Source: Pseudomonas oryzicola
GTDB taxonomy: Bacteria; Pseudomonadota; Gammaproteobacteria; Pseudomonadales; Pseudomonadaceae
Reading direction: 5' to 3'
Assembly: GCF_014269185.2 (NCBI RefSeq)
Contig: NZ_JABWRZ020000005.1
Location: 1-64,000, forward strand
DNA length: 64,000 nucleotides
The notes below the pieces were generated by a model. It was not told the origin of the DNA. It did no database searches and saw nothing but the letters and a program-made list of their open reading frames with translations. Of this stretch, positions 8,960 to 18,191 are shown in pieces. Within the stretch, counting starts at the first letter, position 1. Each line of letters opens with the position of its first letter. The position numbers and the translations under genes are program-made.

Positions 8960-9168
8960 TTGGTGAACTGGATATCAGCGGGGTATTCCTGCCCACGCTG
9001 CTGGTGATGATGTTTGGCACCTACCTGCTGTTCCTCGGGGTGCACGCGGTGCTGGTGCGCGTGCATTTCTACCGCCTGGTCTGGCACCGGGCGTTGTTCA
9101 ACGTTGCCTTGTATGCCGTGCTGCTTGGTGCGGTGGACCACTTTTGCCGAAACCTGATGCTGCCATGA
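8956..9168 (+). CDS. DUF1656 (AaeX-like) small membrane protein
   Basis: 70 residues, two predicted transmembrane helices (about 10-30 and 45-65), and the family sequence GELDISGVFLPTLL at the N-terminus. It starts with GTG overlapping the FUSC stop (GTGA) and ends overlapping the adaptor start (ATGA). Proteins of this family nearly always sit between FUSC pumps and their HlyD adaptors, as AaeX does in aaeXAB. The exact role is unknown. Confidence 0.88.
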   Translation: MIGELDISGVFLPTLLVMMFGTYLLFLGVHAVLVRVHFYRLVWHRALFNVALYAVLLGAVDHFCRNLMLP

Positions 9169-10040
9169 AAAAACCTTTGCTGACCTTGGGCCGTGTGGTC
9201 CTGACCTTGCTGGTAGTGACCTTCGCCGCCGTGCTCGTGTGGCAGATGGTGGTCTACTACATGTTCGCCCCCTGGACCCGCGACGGCCATATCCGTGCCG
9301 ACGTGATCCAGATCGCTCCAGATGTTTCCGGGCTGATCCAGAAGGTCGAGGTGCGCGACAACCAGACCGTCAAGCGCGGCGATGTGCTGTTCACCATCGA
9401 TCAGGACCGCTTCACCCTGGCCCTGCGCCAGGCCAGGGCGACCCTGGGCGAGCGCCAGGAAACCCTGGCCCAGGCTACTCGCGAAGCGCAGCGCAACCGC
9501 AAGCTGGGTAACCTGGTGGCCGCCGAGCAACTGGAAGAAAGCCAGTCCCGCGAGGCTCGTGCCCGCTCGGCGGTCAGCGAGGCGCAAGTGGCGGTCGATA
9601 CCGCCCAGCTCAACCTCGATCGTTCGGTGGTGCGCAGCCCGGTGGACGGCTACCTCAACGACCGTGCGCCGCGTAATCATGAATTTGTCACCGCAGGCCG
9701 GCCGGTGCTGTCGGTGGTCGACAGCGCCTCGTACCACGTCGATGGTTACTTCGAAGAAACCAAGCTGGGCGGCATCCACATTGGCGATGCCGTGGATATT
9801 CGGGTCATGGGCGACAACACCCGCCTGAGCGGTCATGTGCAGAGCTTCGCTGCCGGTATCGAAGACCGCGACCGCAGCAGCGGGGCCAACCTGCTGCCCA
9901 ACGTCAACCCAGCGTTCAGCTGGGTGCGTCTGGCCCAGCGTATTCCGGTACGCATCGCCTTCGACGAAGTGCCGCAGGACTTCCGCATGATCGCCGGGCG
10001 AACCGCCACGGTGTCGATCATCGAGGGCCAGCACCCATGA
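9165..10040 (+). CDS. HlyD/EmrA-type periplasmic adaptor subunit
   Basis: 291 residues. ATG 9165 is chosen over the upstream in-frame 9144 because it overlaps the DUF1656 stop as ATGA. It has one N-terminal membrane anchor (residues about 8-28), a biotinyl-lipoyl half motif (VSGLIQKVEVRDNQTVKRGD), a short coiled-coil hairpin (about 80-145), the second lipoyl half (VRSPVDGYLNDRAPR) and a beta-barrel domain. It bridges the FUSC inner-membrane pump to the NodT-type outer-membrane channel encoded next. The short hairpin is as in AaeA. Confidence 0.9.
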   Translation: MKKPLLTLGRVVLTLLVVTFAAVLVWQMVVYYMFAPWTRDGHIRADVIQIAPDVSGLIQKVEVRDNQTVKRGDVLFTIDQDRFTLALRQARATLGERQETLAQATREAQRNRKLGNLVAAEQLEESQSREARARSAVSEAQVAVDTAQLNLDRSVVRSPVDGYLNDRAPRNHEFVTAGRPVLSVVDSASYHVDGYFEETKLGGIHIGDAVDIRVMGDNTRLSGHVQSFAAGIEDRDRSSGANLLPNVNPAFSWVRLAQRIPVRIAFDEVPQDFRMIAGRTATVSIIEGQHP

Positions 10041-11455
10041 AACAGCTGATGCTGGCCGGCCTGTGCCTGTCGCTGGGGGCATGCATGATGGTTGGCCCCG
10101 ACTATGAAGTGCCGAAGGATGCCGCAGTGCAGCGCAGTGACCTCAATGGCCCGTTGCGCCGGGATGCTGACAGTGTGGTGTCGGCGCCGGTGCCTGAGGA
10201 CTGGTGGCAGTTGTATCAGGACCCGCGCCTGAACGAGCTGGTGCGTCAGGCCCTGAGTGCCAACACCGAACTGCGTGTGGCCGCTGCCAACATCGCCAAG
10301 GCCCGCGCTCAGGTCGAAGTGGCCGAGTCGGAAGGTGGCTTCAACGGTGGCGTCAAACTGGGTGCCCAGCGCCTGCAGGAGTCTGGCGAAGCCTTCCTGC
10401 TGCCCGAGAAAGTGCCGGTGGCCAATATCGGTGAGGCGATTGTCAGCGCCTCGTATCAGTTCGACCTGTGGGGCACCTTCAAGCGCGGTACCGAGGCCGC
10501 CAAGGCCAATGCCGATGCTGTGCAGGCCGCTGCCGACACTGCCCGCATCACCTTGGTGGCAGATGTGGTCAAGGCCTACACCCAGGTATGCTCGGCCAAC
10601 GAGGAGTACCATATCGCCCGCGAGTCGCTCGACCTGCAGGAACAAAGCGTAAAGCTCACCCAGCGCCTGCGTGATGCCGGCCGTGGTGACGAAACCCAGG
10701 TCACCCGCTCGCAGACCCAGTTCAAGTCCTTGCGCGCGGAGCTGCCACGCTTCAAGGCCGAGCGCGAGGCTGGCATGTACACCCTGGCGGCCTTGCTGGC
10801 CAAGCCGGTGGAGCAACTGCCCGCCGGCACTGCCGAGTGTGCCGAACTGCCGCACCTGAGCCAGCTGGTGCCCGTCGGCGATGGCGCTGCCCTGCTCAAG
10901 CGCCGCCCCGACGTGCGCCAGGCCGAACGCCAGCTGGCCGCTGCCACTGCCAACATTGGTGTCGCCACCGGTGCGCTGTACCCGGATATCAGTATCGGCG
11001 CCCAGGTCGGCACCATCGGTATCCTCGAGAATCTCGGCGAGCCGGCGACCAATCGTTGGGGTTTTGGCCCGCAGGTCAGCTGGACCATCCCCACCAATGG
11101 CACCCGCGCCCGCATTCGCATGGCCGAAGCCTCGACCCAGGCGGCCTTGGCGAATTTCGATGGGGTGGTGCTGAACGCCATCCGCGAAACCCAGACCCGC
11201 CTGGCGCAGTACAGTGCCTTGCTGGACCGGCGCGATGCACTGGCCGAGGCGGAGAAGTCGGCCAAGGAAGCGGCCGACCAGACCCACCGCTATTACCAGG
11301 CGGGGCGTGAATCGTTCCTGGCGGATTTGCAGGCAACGCGCACCTATACCGACATGCGCGCGCAGTTGGCGGCGGCCAATAGCCAGGTGGCGTTGGGGCA
11401 GATTGGTGTGTTCCTGGCGTTGGGTGGGGGGTGGAATGAGGCTGGGAAGCAGTGA
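10037..11455 (+). CDS. NodT-family outer-membrane efflux lipoprotein
   Basis: 472 residues, TolC/OprM-like. The N-terminus has a lipoprotein signal with lipobox-like LGAC (Cys about residue 15), then GPDYEVP typical of NodT proteins. Two repeated OEP domains follow with long helices (VRQALSANTELRVAAANIAKARAQ; LKRRPDVRQAERQL). It overlaps the adaptor gene by ATGA and is the last gene of the operon, so the cell encodes a full tripartite pump in one transcript. A large inverted repeat starts about 30 bp after the stop. Confidence 0.9.
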   Translation: MKQLMLAGLCLSLGACMMVGPDYEVPKDAAVQRSDLNGPLRRDADSVVSAPVPEDWWQLYQDPRLNELVRQALSANTELRVAAANIAKARAQVEVAESEGGFNGGVKLGAQRLQESGEAFLLPEKVPVANIGEAIVSASYQFDLWGTFKRGTEAAKANADAVQAAADTARITLVADVVKAYTQVCSANEEYHIARESLDLQEQSVKLTQRLRDAGRGDETQVTRSQTQFKSLRAELPRFKAEREAGMYTLAALLAKPVEQLPAGTAECAELPHLSQLVPVGDGAALLKRRPDVRQAERQLAAATANIGVATGALYPDISIGAQVGTIGILENLGEPATNRWGFGPQVSWTIPTNGTRARIRMAEASTQAALANFDGVVLNAIRETQTRLAQYSALLDRRDALAEAEKSAKEAADQTHRYYQAGRESFLADLQATRTYTDMRAQLAAANSQVALGQIGVFLALGGGWNEAGKQ

Positions 11456-11486
11456 AGTTGCGGGGTGTTTGACGGGAGATCGGGGA

Positions 11487-11819
11487 GGGCTGACAGGTGC
11501 CTGCCTTGGCATATTCAGCGCCTGTGAAATCGAGCGCCGCCCGCGCGGCGCATCGCGGATAAATCCGCTCCTACGTTTGTTTCGGGCCAGTGCCTCCTGT
11601 GAGGTCGCCGCTGTCCGCCTTGTTTGTTCCATTCGTAATCGAAGGCATCGCCACTGTCGCTCCACCTATCTCCTGCCATGCATCAAGGGTGCGCGCGTCA
11701 ATGGTGCAGGAATAACTGGCCCGAAACAGATGTAGGAGCGGATTTATCCGCGATGCGCCGCGCGGGCGGCGCTCGGTTTCACAGGCGCTGAATATGCCAA
11801 GGCAGGCACCTGTCAGCCC
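11487..11819. repeat. Long imperfect inverted repeat, 104-bp arms, 125-bp spacer
   Basis: Bases 11487-11590 are the reverse complement of 11716-11819 with only about three mismatches. The arms contain the REP-like core cgcggataaatccgctcctac next to gcgccgcccgcgcggcgc. The 125-bp spacer (11591-11715) has no convincing gene and no transposase. It fills most of the 494-bp gap between the efflux operon and the iron permease gene, could form a very large hairpin in mRNA, and may be a non-autonomous REP-derived mobile unit. Confidence 0.85.
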
Positions 11820-11949
11820 CCACCCAATCTCCCGCCAGGCACCGGCATTGCCCAGCCCTCATACCTTTCCCTCACTTCGTCTGATTTGTAGCAAGATTTT
11901 TCATGAAATCTGCCCACCGCCCTTGAGAGAAGCAAAGTGGAAGTGAACA

Positions 11950-13893
11950 ATGTTCTCTTTCGCATTCTCCTCGAGACTGGCCATGAATACCCGTTCCCGT
12001 CTGCTTGCCTGGCTGCCTGCTTTGCTGCTCGGCCCGGTGCTGGCGCTGTGCAGTACCCTGGCGCTGGCCGAAGCCCCCGCCGAGGCCACCAAGGCGCTGC
12101 ACTTGCTCGACTACATTGGCGCCGACTACCCACCGACCGTGCAGGACGGCAAGGTGATCGACAATGGCGAATACCGCGAGCAGCAGGAGTTCAGCGCGGT
12201 GTTGGCCGACCTGGTCAAAGGCCTGCCTGCGCATGCTGAGCAAGCGGCTCTGGAACAGGGTGTCCAGGCGTTGCGCGAGGCCATCGACCAGCGCCAGGAA
12301 GGCGCTGTCGTTGCCCGCCAGGCCCGCCAGCTGGGCGCGCGCCTGGCAGTGGCCTACGAGGTCAGCCAGGCCCCGGTGATTACCCCGGACCCGGCCCGTG
12401 GCGCGGCGCTGTATGCGCAAAACTGCTCGATCTGCCATGGCGACACCGGCGCCGGCGACGGCCCGGCAGGCGTGGGCCTGGAGCCGGCACCCGCCAACCT
12501 GCGCAATGTCGCGCGCCTCGACCAGTTGAGCTTGTTCGACCTCTATAACACCCTGGCCCTGGGTATCGACGGCACCGAGATGCCGTCCTTCGCCGACCAG
12601 CTGGATGATCGCCAGCGCTGGGACGTGGCCGCCTATATCGCCAGCTTCACCGCCAAGGCGGAAGCCGGCAAAGGCGACAAGACCTGGAACATTGCCGACC
12701 TGGCCCGCCAGACCCCGGCCGAAGTCGCCACCAAAGAAGGCAATGCCGTCGTCGAGGCGTTCCGCGCCCAGCGCGCGCAGCCACCCCAGGTCAAGCGCGG
12801 CCCCGCGCAATTGCTCGAGTACACCGCCAGTACCCTGGACAAGAGCCTGGTTGCCTACCGCGCAGGCGACCATGACCAGGCCTATGACCTGTCGGTGGCA
12901 GCTTACCTGGAAGGCTTCGAGCTAGTGGAAAGTTCACTGGACAACATCGATACCCTGGCGCGCAAGGACACCGAAAAATCCCTGATGGCCTACCGCCAGG
13001 CGCTGCAGGATGGCTTGCCCGTCGCCCAGGCCGAGCAACGCCTGGGCGAAGCCAAGGCCAAGCTCGAGCAGGCGGCCAAGCTGCTGGGCAGCGATGGCTT
13101 GAGCTGGTCGTTGAGCTTCGTTTCCGGTTTGCTGATCCTGCTGCGCGAAGGCCTCGAGGCGATCCTGGTACTGGCGGCGATCCTGGCCTTCCTGCGCAAC
13201 ACCGGCCAGCAGTCGGCGGTGCGCAGTGTCAACATGGGCTGGGGCCTGGCGTTGGTGGCCGGCTTCGCCACCTGGGCCTTGGCGGCCTATGTGATCGACG
13301 TGGGTGGTGCCCAGCGTGAGCTGCTGGAAGGCTGTACGGCGCTGTTCGCCGCAGTGATGGTGCTGTGGCTTGGTGTGTGGATGCACGATCGCCGCCACGC
13401 GGCCGCCTGGCAGGATTACATCAAGAGCAGCCTGGTCAGTGGCGGTGGGCGCTTCGGTTTTGCCGTGCTGGCGTTCTTCTCGGTGTACCGCGAACTGTTC
13501 GAAGTGATCCTGTTCTACGAGACCCTGTGGCTGCAGGCTGGCCCAGGCGGGCACCAGGCGGTGCTGGCGGGTGGTGCCACGGCGCTGGTGCTGCTGGTGG
13601 GGTTGGCCTGGGTGATCCTGCGGGGTTCGGCCAAGCTGCCGTTGTCGCTGTTCTTCAGTATCAACGCCGGGCTGCTGTGCGCCTTGTCGGTGGTATTCGC
13701 CGGGCATGGCGTGAAGGCGCTGCAAGAGGCTGGGGTGCTGGGTACCCGGCCAGTGGCGTTCTTCGAGTTCGATTGGCTGGGCATTCACGCCGACGCTTAC
13801 TCGCTGTCGGCGCAAGCTGTGGCCTTGCTGGCCATCGTGGTCCTGTACGGGCGCTCGCGCCTGGCGGAAAGGCGCAGGGCTGCAGTTAACTGA
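11950..13893 (+). CDS. Cytochrome c / FTR1-family iron permease fusion
   Basis: 647 residues from ATG 11950 (GGAA seven bases upstream); ATG 11983 also gives a good signal peptide. After the signal sequence, residues about 140-235 are a c-type cytochrome with heme motif CSICHG and an axial Met near TEMPSF. A helical periplasmic linker follows, and the C-terminal 260 residues form an FTR1 permease of about seven helices with the iron-binding motifs REGLEAIL and RELFEVIL. FTR1 proteins import ferric iron after oxidation of ferrous iron; the fused heme domain probably takes the electron. No convincing Fur box was found upstream. Confidence 0.88.
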   Translation: MFSFAFSSRLAMNTRSRLLAWLPALLLGPVLALCSTLALAEAPAEATKALHLLDYIGADYPPTVQDGKVIDNGEYREQQEFSAVLADLVKGLPAHAEQAALEQGVQALREAIDQRQEGAVVARQARQLGARLAVAYEVSQAPVITPDPARGAALYAQNCSICHGDTGAGDGPAGVGLEPAPANLRNVARLDQLSLFDLYNTLALGIDGTEMPSFADQLDDRQRWDVAAYIASFTAKAEAGKGDKTWNIADLARQTPAEVATKEGNAVVEAFRAQRAQPPQVKRGPAQLLEYTASTLDKSLVAYRAGDHDQAYDLSVAAYLEGFELVESSLDNIDTLARKDTEKSLMAYRQALQDGLPVAQAEQRLGEAKAKLEQAAKLLGSDGLSWSLSFVSGLLILLREGLEAILVLAAILAFLRNTGQQSAVRSVNMGWGLALVAGFATWALAAYVIDVGGAQRELLEGCTALFAAVMVLWLGVWMHDRRHAAAWQDYIKSSLVSGGGRFGFAVLAFFSVYRELFEVILFYETLWLQAGPGGHQAVLAGGATALVLLVGLAWVILRGSAKLPLSLFFSINAGLLCALSVVFAGHGVKALQEAGVLGTRPVAFFEFDWLGIHADAYSLSAQAVALLAIVVLYGRSRLAERRRAAVN

Positions 13894-14026
13894 TTGGAGC
13901 CGCGCCGCAGCCCATCGCCGGCACGCCAGCTCCCACCCGAGCGCATTGGCTTCAAGCCGTGTGCAGTCCCTGTGGGAGATGGTTTGTCGGCAGCTGGGCT
14001 GCATGGCAGCCCCTTGCAATCCTGGT

Positions 14027-14272
14027 TCAGGCCGGCTGTGGCGCCTTGAGGATGTTCAGCAGCAGTTGCACACTTTCAACGGCGTCATGACCCAGGCTGG
14101 TCAGGTAGCCGCCATCAGGTTGATCGGTCAGCCCCTTTTCATGCAGGCGTTGCGCAGCGGCAACCAGGGCAGGCGAGGCGTTATTGTGAATCTTGATGCC
14201 TTCCTGGCTGCTGTCGTGTTTGAACAGCGCGAGTACTTCCAGTTCGGCGATCAGATCGGGGGTGAAGGACAT
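14027..14272 (-). CDS. TIGR02647-type conserved small protein
   Basis: 81 residues. The N-terminal pattern (LIAELEVLALFKHDSSQEGIK) and the C-terminal LTSLGHDAVESVQLLLNIL match a small gammaproteobacterial family that I recall as TIGR02647, of unknown function. The fold is probably a winged helix with an N-terminal helix. It is cotranscribed with, and 69 bp downstream of, the acidic protein gene at 14342-14644. No catalytic residues are recognisable. Confidence 0.7.
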   Translation of the reverse strand: MSFTPDLIAELEVLALFKHDSSQEGIKIHNNASPALVAAAQRLHEKGLTDQPDGGYLTSLGHDAVESVQLLLNILKAPQPA

Positions 14273-14341
14273 GGCGACTCCTGACTTCCAGACAAGGATG
14301 GCGGCACCATTGGCGGTGCCTGATCGTGGAGTGTAGACGGG

Positions 14342-14644
14342 TTATTCGTCGTCGCCTTGATCCATCTCAGGCGGCAACTCCGGCAGCGCCCGCAGCGCGC
14401 TTTCATACCACTCGCTGTCGAACGCGCGGTCTTCCACCAGCATGTTGTCGATCTCGAAGGCCAGCACATGGGCCATCAGGTTGAGAATGTCTTCGCGTGC
14501 ATAACCAACCAGGGTCAGCTTGTTGAAGGTAGCCTTGGCCGCAGGCGGCTCGCCGCTTTCAATCTGGTTTTCGATGGCCTGGGTCAGCGTCGCCTCGGCG
14601 AAGGTTTCGTCGTCGTCATTGTCGATTTCGGTGGGCTCGCTCAT
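14342..14644 (-). CDS. Conserved small acidic protein of unknown function
   Basis: 100 residues from ATG 14644, chosen because CAGGAG precedes it by 7-8 bp; an upstream in-frame ATG at 14680 lacks this. The N-terminus is very acidic (EIDNDDDETF) and the rest is helical, ending EMDQGDDE. It has no membrane segment or signal peptide. It is transcribed divergently from the glutathione transferase gene and probably upstream of the TIGR02647-type gene. Nothing in the sequence points to a function. Confidence 0.7.
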   Translation of the reverse strand: MSEPTEIDNDDDETFAEATLTQAIENQIESGEPPAAKATFNKLTLVGYAREDILNLMAHVLAFEIDNMLVEDRAFDSEWYESALRALPELPPEMDQGDDE

Positions 14645-14792
14645 GGCGGTACTCCTGTGATGGGATGCACAGTGTGCCATGCCTGCGACGGCAATGCCCG
14701 GGCATTGACGGGGCGCATGACACTGGTCAAGAGGCTGGCGATCAGTCTATAAAAGCCGGGCCAACCCCTTACGGCCTGGAGGCTGTTACCTC

Positions 14793-15455
14793 ATGCTCAA
14801 GCTTCATGGATTCGCGGTCAGCAACTACTACAACATGGTCAAGCTGGCCCTGCTGGAAAAAGGCCTGCCCTTCGAGGAGGTCACCTTCTATGGCGGCCAG
14901 GCGCCGCAGGCGCTGGAAGTGAGCCCACGAGGCAAGGTGCCGGTGTTGCAGACCGAACATGGCTTCCTCAGCGAAACCAGCGTTATCCTCGACTACATCG
15001 AGCAAACCCAGGGCGGCAAGGCGCTGCTGCCGGCCGACCCGTTCGGGCAGGCCAAGGTGCGTGAGCTGCTCAAGGAAATCGAGCTGTACATCGAGCTGCC
15101 GGCGCGTACCTGCTACGCCGAATCGTTCTTTGGCATGTCGGTGGAGCCGCTGATCAAGGAAAAAGCCCGTGCCGACCTGCTGGCCGGGTTTGCCACGCTC
15201 AAGCGCAACGGCCGCTTCGCACCCTATGTGGCGGGTGAGCAACTGACGCTGGCAGACCTGATGTTCTGCTTCTCGGTCGACCTGGCCTGTGCTGTGGGCA
15301 AGAAGGTGCTGAACATCGACTTCCTGGAAGATTTCCCCCAGGCCAAGACGTTGCTCGAGCTGATGGGCGACAACCCGCACATGGCGCGGATCTTGGCGGA
15401 CAAGACGGCGGCGATGCCGGCCTTCATGGAGATGATTCGTAGCGGCAAGCGCTAA
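14793..15455 (+). CDS. Glutathione S-transferase family protein
   Basis: 220 residues. The N-terminal thioredoxin-like domain begins KLHGFAVSNYYNMVKLAL with the G-site residues near SETSVILDYIEQ (Glu-Ser/Thr pair) and the cis-Pro in GKVPVLQ. An all-helical C-terminal domain follows, including the family's N-capping region (LTLADLMFCFSVD). It is a cytosolic detoxification or reductase-type enzyme; the active-site residue is probably one of the N-terminal Ser/Tyr residues. The substrate is unknown. GGAGG lies upstream at 14778-14782. Confidence 0.88.
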   Translation: MLKLHGFAVSNYYNMVKLALLEKGLPFEEVTFYGGQAPQALEVSPRGKVPVLQTEHGFLSETSVILDYIEQTQGGKALLPADPFGQAKVRELLKEIELYIELPARTCYAESFFGMSVEPLIKEKARADLLAGFATLKRNGRFAPYVAGEQLTLADLMFCFSVDLACAVGKKVLNIDFLEDFPQAKTLLELMGDNPHMARILADKTAAMPAFMEMIRSGKR

Positions 15456-15479
15456 AATCCGGGCCTGCTTCGCAGCCCA

Positions 15480-15529
15480 TCGCCGGCAAGCCAGCTCTCA
15501 CACACCTGGGGGAGCTGGCTTGCCGGCGA
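15480..15529. repeat. REP-type palindrome between GST gene and argH
   Basis: Perfect 18-bp arms (15480-15497 and 15512-15529) with core tcgccggcaagccagctc lie between two convergent genes. It probably ends or protects both mRNAs. Confidence 0.75.
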
Positions 15530-15556
15530 ACGAGGGCGAAGCCCTCGCCTTTGGGG

Positions 15557-16951
15557 TTAACGCGAAGCCAGCAGCGCCTTGCCGCGAGCCACTGCCGCAC
15601 GCACCTGCGCCGGTGCGGTGCCACCAATGTGGTTGCGGGCATTCACCGAGCCTTCCAGGGTCAGCACGGCAAACACGTCCTGCTCGATCTGGTCGCTGAA
15701 CTGGCGCAGTTCATCCAGGCTCATTTCGGCCAGGTCCTTGCCGGTGTCTACGCCATATTTCACTGCATGGCCAACGATCTCGTGGCAGTCACGGAACGGC
15801 AGGCCACGGCGTACCAGGTAGTCGGCCAGGTCGGTGGCGGTGGAGAAGCCGCGCAGGGCCGCCTCACGCATGATGGCGTGCTTGGGCTTGATTGCCGGAA
15901 TCATGTCGGCAAAAGCACGCAGCGAGTCGCGCAGGGTATCGGCGGCGTCGAACAGCGGCTCCTTGTCTTCCTGGTTGTCCTTGTTGTAGGCCAGCGGCTG
16001 GCCTTTCATCAGGGTCAGCAGGCCGGTCAGGGCGCCGAATACACGGCCGCTCTTGCCACGTACCAGTTCCGGCACGTCGGGGTTCTTTTTCTGCGGCATG
16101 ATCGAGCTGCCAGTGCAGAAGCGGTCTGGCAGGTCGATGAACTGGAACTGCGCACTGGTCCACAGCACCAGCTCTTCGGAGAAGCGCGACAGGTGCATCA
16201 TCGCCACGCTGGCAGCTGCACAGAATTCGATGGCGAAGTCACGGTCCGACACGCCGTCCAGCGAGTTGCCGGCCACGGCGTCGAAGCCCAGCAGCTTGCA
16301 GGTCAGTTCACGGTCGATCGGGTAGGTGGTACCGGCCAGGGCGGCGCTGCCCAAAGGCATGCGGTTGGCACGCTTGCGGCAGTCGACCAGGCGCTCGTAG
16401 TCGCGGCTGAGCATTTCGAACCAGGCCAGCAGGTGGTGACCGAAAGTGACCGGTTGCGCCGTCTGCAGGTGAGTGAACCCGGGCATGACGGTTTCGGCTT
16501 CACGCTCGGCCTGCTCCAGCAGGCCCTGCTGCAGGCGGGTGATTTCGGCCAGGATCAGGTCGATCTCGTCACGTAGCCACAGGCGGATGTCGGTGGCCAC
16601 CTGGTCGTTGCGGCTCCGACCAGTGTGCAGCTTCTTGCCGGTAATGCCGATGCGGTCGGTCAGGCGTGCCTCGATGTTCATGTGCACGTCTTCGAGGTCG
16701 ACGCGCCAGTCGAAGGTGCCGGCCTCGATCTCACCCTGGATGGTCTTCAGGCCATCGATGATGGTGTCGCGCTCGGCATCGCTGAGCACGCCGACCTGCG
16801 CCAGCATGGTGGCGTGGGCGATCGAACCCATGATGTCGTGGCGGTACAGGCGCTTGTCGAAATCGACCGAGGCGGTGAAACGGGCGACGAAGGCGTCGAC
16901 GGGCTCACTGAAGCGGCCGCCCCAGGACTGATTGGTCTTGTCGGTGCTCAT
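15557..16951 (-). CDS. argH: Argininosuccinate lyase
   Basis: 464 residues, the normal length. It cleaves argininosuccinate to arginine and fumarate, the last step of arginine synthesis. The fumarase/aspartase superfamily signature [12 protein letters not shown] is present with its catalytic Ser, as are [13 protein letters not shown] and the catalytic-His region [12 protein letters not shown] ([12 protein letters not shown]). ATG 16951 gives the family N-terminus [17 protein letters not shown]; a longer start at 16963 adds only MSES. The gene is divergent from algR across 297 bp. Confidence 0.97.
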   Translation of the reverse strand: MSTDKTNQSWGGRFSEPVDAFVARFTASVDFDKRLYRHDIMGSIAHATMLAQVGVLSDAERDTIIDGLKTIQGEIEAGTFDWRVDLEDVHMNIEARLTDRIGITGKKLHTGRSRNDQVATDIRLWLRDEIDLILAEITRLQQGLLEQAEREAETVMPGFTHLQTAQPVTFGHHLLAWFEMLSRDYERLVDCRKRANRMPLGSAALAGTTYPIDRELTCKLLGFDAVAGNSLDGVSDRDFAIEFCAAASVAMMHLSRFSEELVLWTSAQFQFIDLPDRFCTGSSIMPQKKNPDVPELVRGKSGRVFGALTGLLTLMKGQPLAYNKDNQEDKEPLFDAADTLRDSLRAFADMIPAIKPKHAIMREAALRGFSTATDLADYLVRRGLPFRDCHEIVGHAVKYGVDTGKDLAEMSLDELRQFSDQIEQDVFAVLTLEGSVNARNHIGGTAPAQVRAAVARGKALLASR

Positions 16952-17248
16952 GGATTCACTCATTGCAGGCGTGAACGAAAGAAGTGGCGCGGATGATAGC
17001 AGGGTTGTGCCGGGCGCCGCAGGGCGCTGGTCGAGAGAAATGCCGGGAAAACGGCGAACAACGATTTCATGGAATGAACGGCAGTGTTCCACGGACCGTC
17101 TACAGTTGGACAGAGGACTGGCAGTGAATCTGCCTGCCGAGTGAATCTTTGGCCATCGCACCGGTCTAGAGCCTGACCGCAGTGTCGCTCGAACCACACC
17201 TGTCTACGCTATACCTGTGCGAGACTCATTCAGGAATCCAGCGCAATT

Positions 17249-17992
17249 ATGAATGTCCTGATCGTTGATGACGAACCCCAAGGCCGTGAACGCCTCAGCC
17301 GGCTGCTCGGCGAGCTGGAGGGATACACCGTGCTGGAGCCTAGCGCCACCAACGGCGAGGAGGCCCTGGCGCTGATCGAGAGCCTCAAGCCCGATGTGGT
17401 CCTGCTGGACATCGGCATGCCAGGCCTGGACGGCTTGCAGGTCGCTGCTCGCCTGTGCGAGCGCGAGGCGCCGCCGGCAGTGGTGTTCTGCACCGGGGAC
17501 GACGAATATGGTGCCGAGGCTTTCAAGGACAGCGCCCTCAGCCATGTGACCAAGCCTTTCCAGGCCCAGGCCTTGCGCGATGCCTTGCGCAAGGCCGAAA
17601 GACCCAATCGCGCGCAACTGGCCGCGCTCACCCGGCCGGGTAGTGAAGGTGGCGGCCCGCGCAGTCACATCAGTGCTCGCACCCGCAAAGGCATCGAGCT
17701 GATCCCTTTACCTCAGGTGATCTATTTCATTGCCGACCACAAATACGTGACCTTGCGCCACGAGACCGGCGAAGTGCTGCTCGACGAGCCGCTAAAGGCC
17801 CTGGAAGACGAGTTCGGTGAACGCTTCGTGCGTATCCACCGCAACGCACTGGTCGCCCGTGAACGTATCGAACGCCTGCAGCGCACTCCGCTGGGGCATT
17901 TCCAGCTGTACCTGAAGGGCCTGGACGGCGATGCCCTTACCGTCAGCCGACGTCATGTGGCCGGCGTGCGCAAGATGATGCAAACCCTCTGA
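17249..17992 (+). CDS. algR: LytTR-family response regulator AlgR
   Basis: 247 residues. The receiver domain (1-115) has the acidic pair D7-D8, phospho-acceptor D54 (VVLLDIGMPGLDG) and the switch Lys in HVTKPF. The LytTR DNA-binding domain is at about 140-245 (VIYFIADHKYVTLRH; ERFVRIHRNALVAR; VSRRHVAGVRK). In P. aeruginosa AlgR controls alginate, twitching and virulence genes together with the kinase AlgZ/FimS encoded just upstream. Here argH is the direct divergent neighbour and no kinase gene lies between. It precedes the hem genes as in other pseudomonads. Confidence 0.93.
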   Translation: MNVLIVDDEPQGRERLSRLLGELEGYTVLEPSATNGEEALALIESLKPDVVLLDIGMPGLDGLQVAARLCEREAPPAVVFCTGDDEYGAEAFKDSALSHVTKPFQAQALRDALRKAERPNRAQLAALTRPGSEGGGPRSHISARTRKGIELIPLPQVIYFIADHKYVTLRHETGEVLLDEPLKALEDEFGERFVRIHRNALVARERIERLQRTPLGHFQLYLKGLDGDALTVSRRHVAGVRKMMQTL

Positions 17993-18025
17993 TACGGCAC
18001 CCGCATGGCAAGGGCTGCGCCCTTG

Positions 18026-18108
18026 TTCGCGGCTGAAGCTGCTCCCACAGGTCCGGCATTGCCCCGTCGAGCGGCACTGTAGCTTGTGAGAGCGGCTTCA
18101 GCCGCGAA
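18026..18108. repeat. REP pair between algR and hemC
   Basis: Inverted arms ttcgcggctgaagc (18026-18039) and its complement (18095-18108) flank a 55-bp spacer just after algR. This is the typical P. putida REP-pair arrangement and a likely 3' end for the algR mRNA. Confidence 0.7.
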
Positions 18109-18191
18109 GAGGCCCTCAACTGATCCACATCTGCTAGCGATAGCGGCGATGCTGTTATCATCCGCAGCATTTCTCTGGATTGGGGCGTTCC

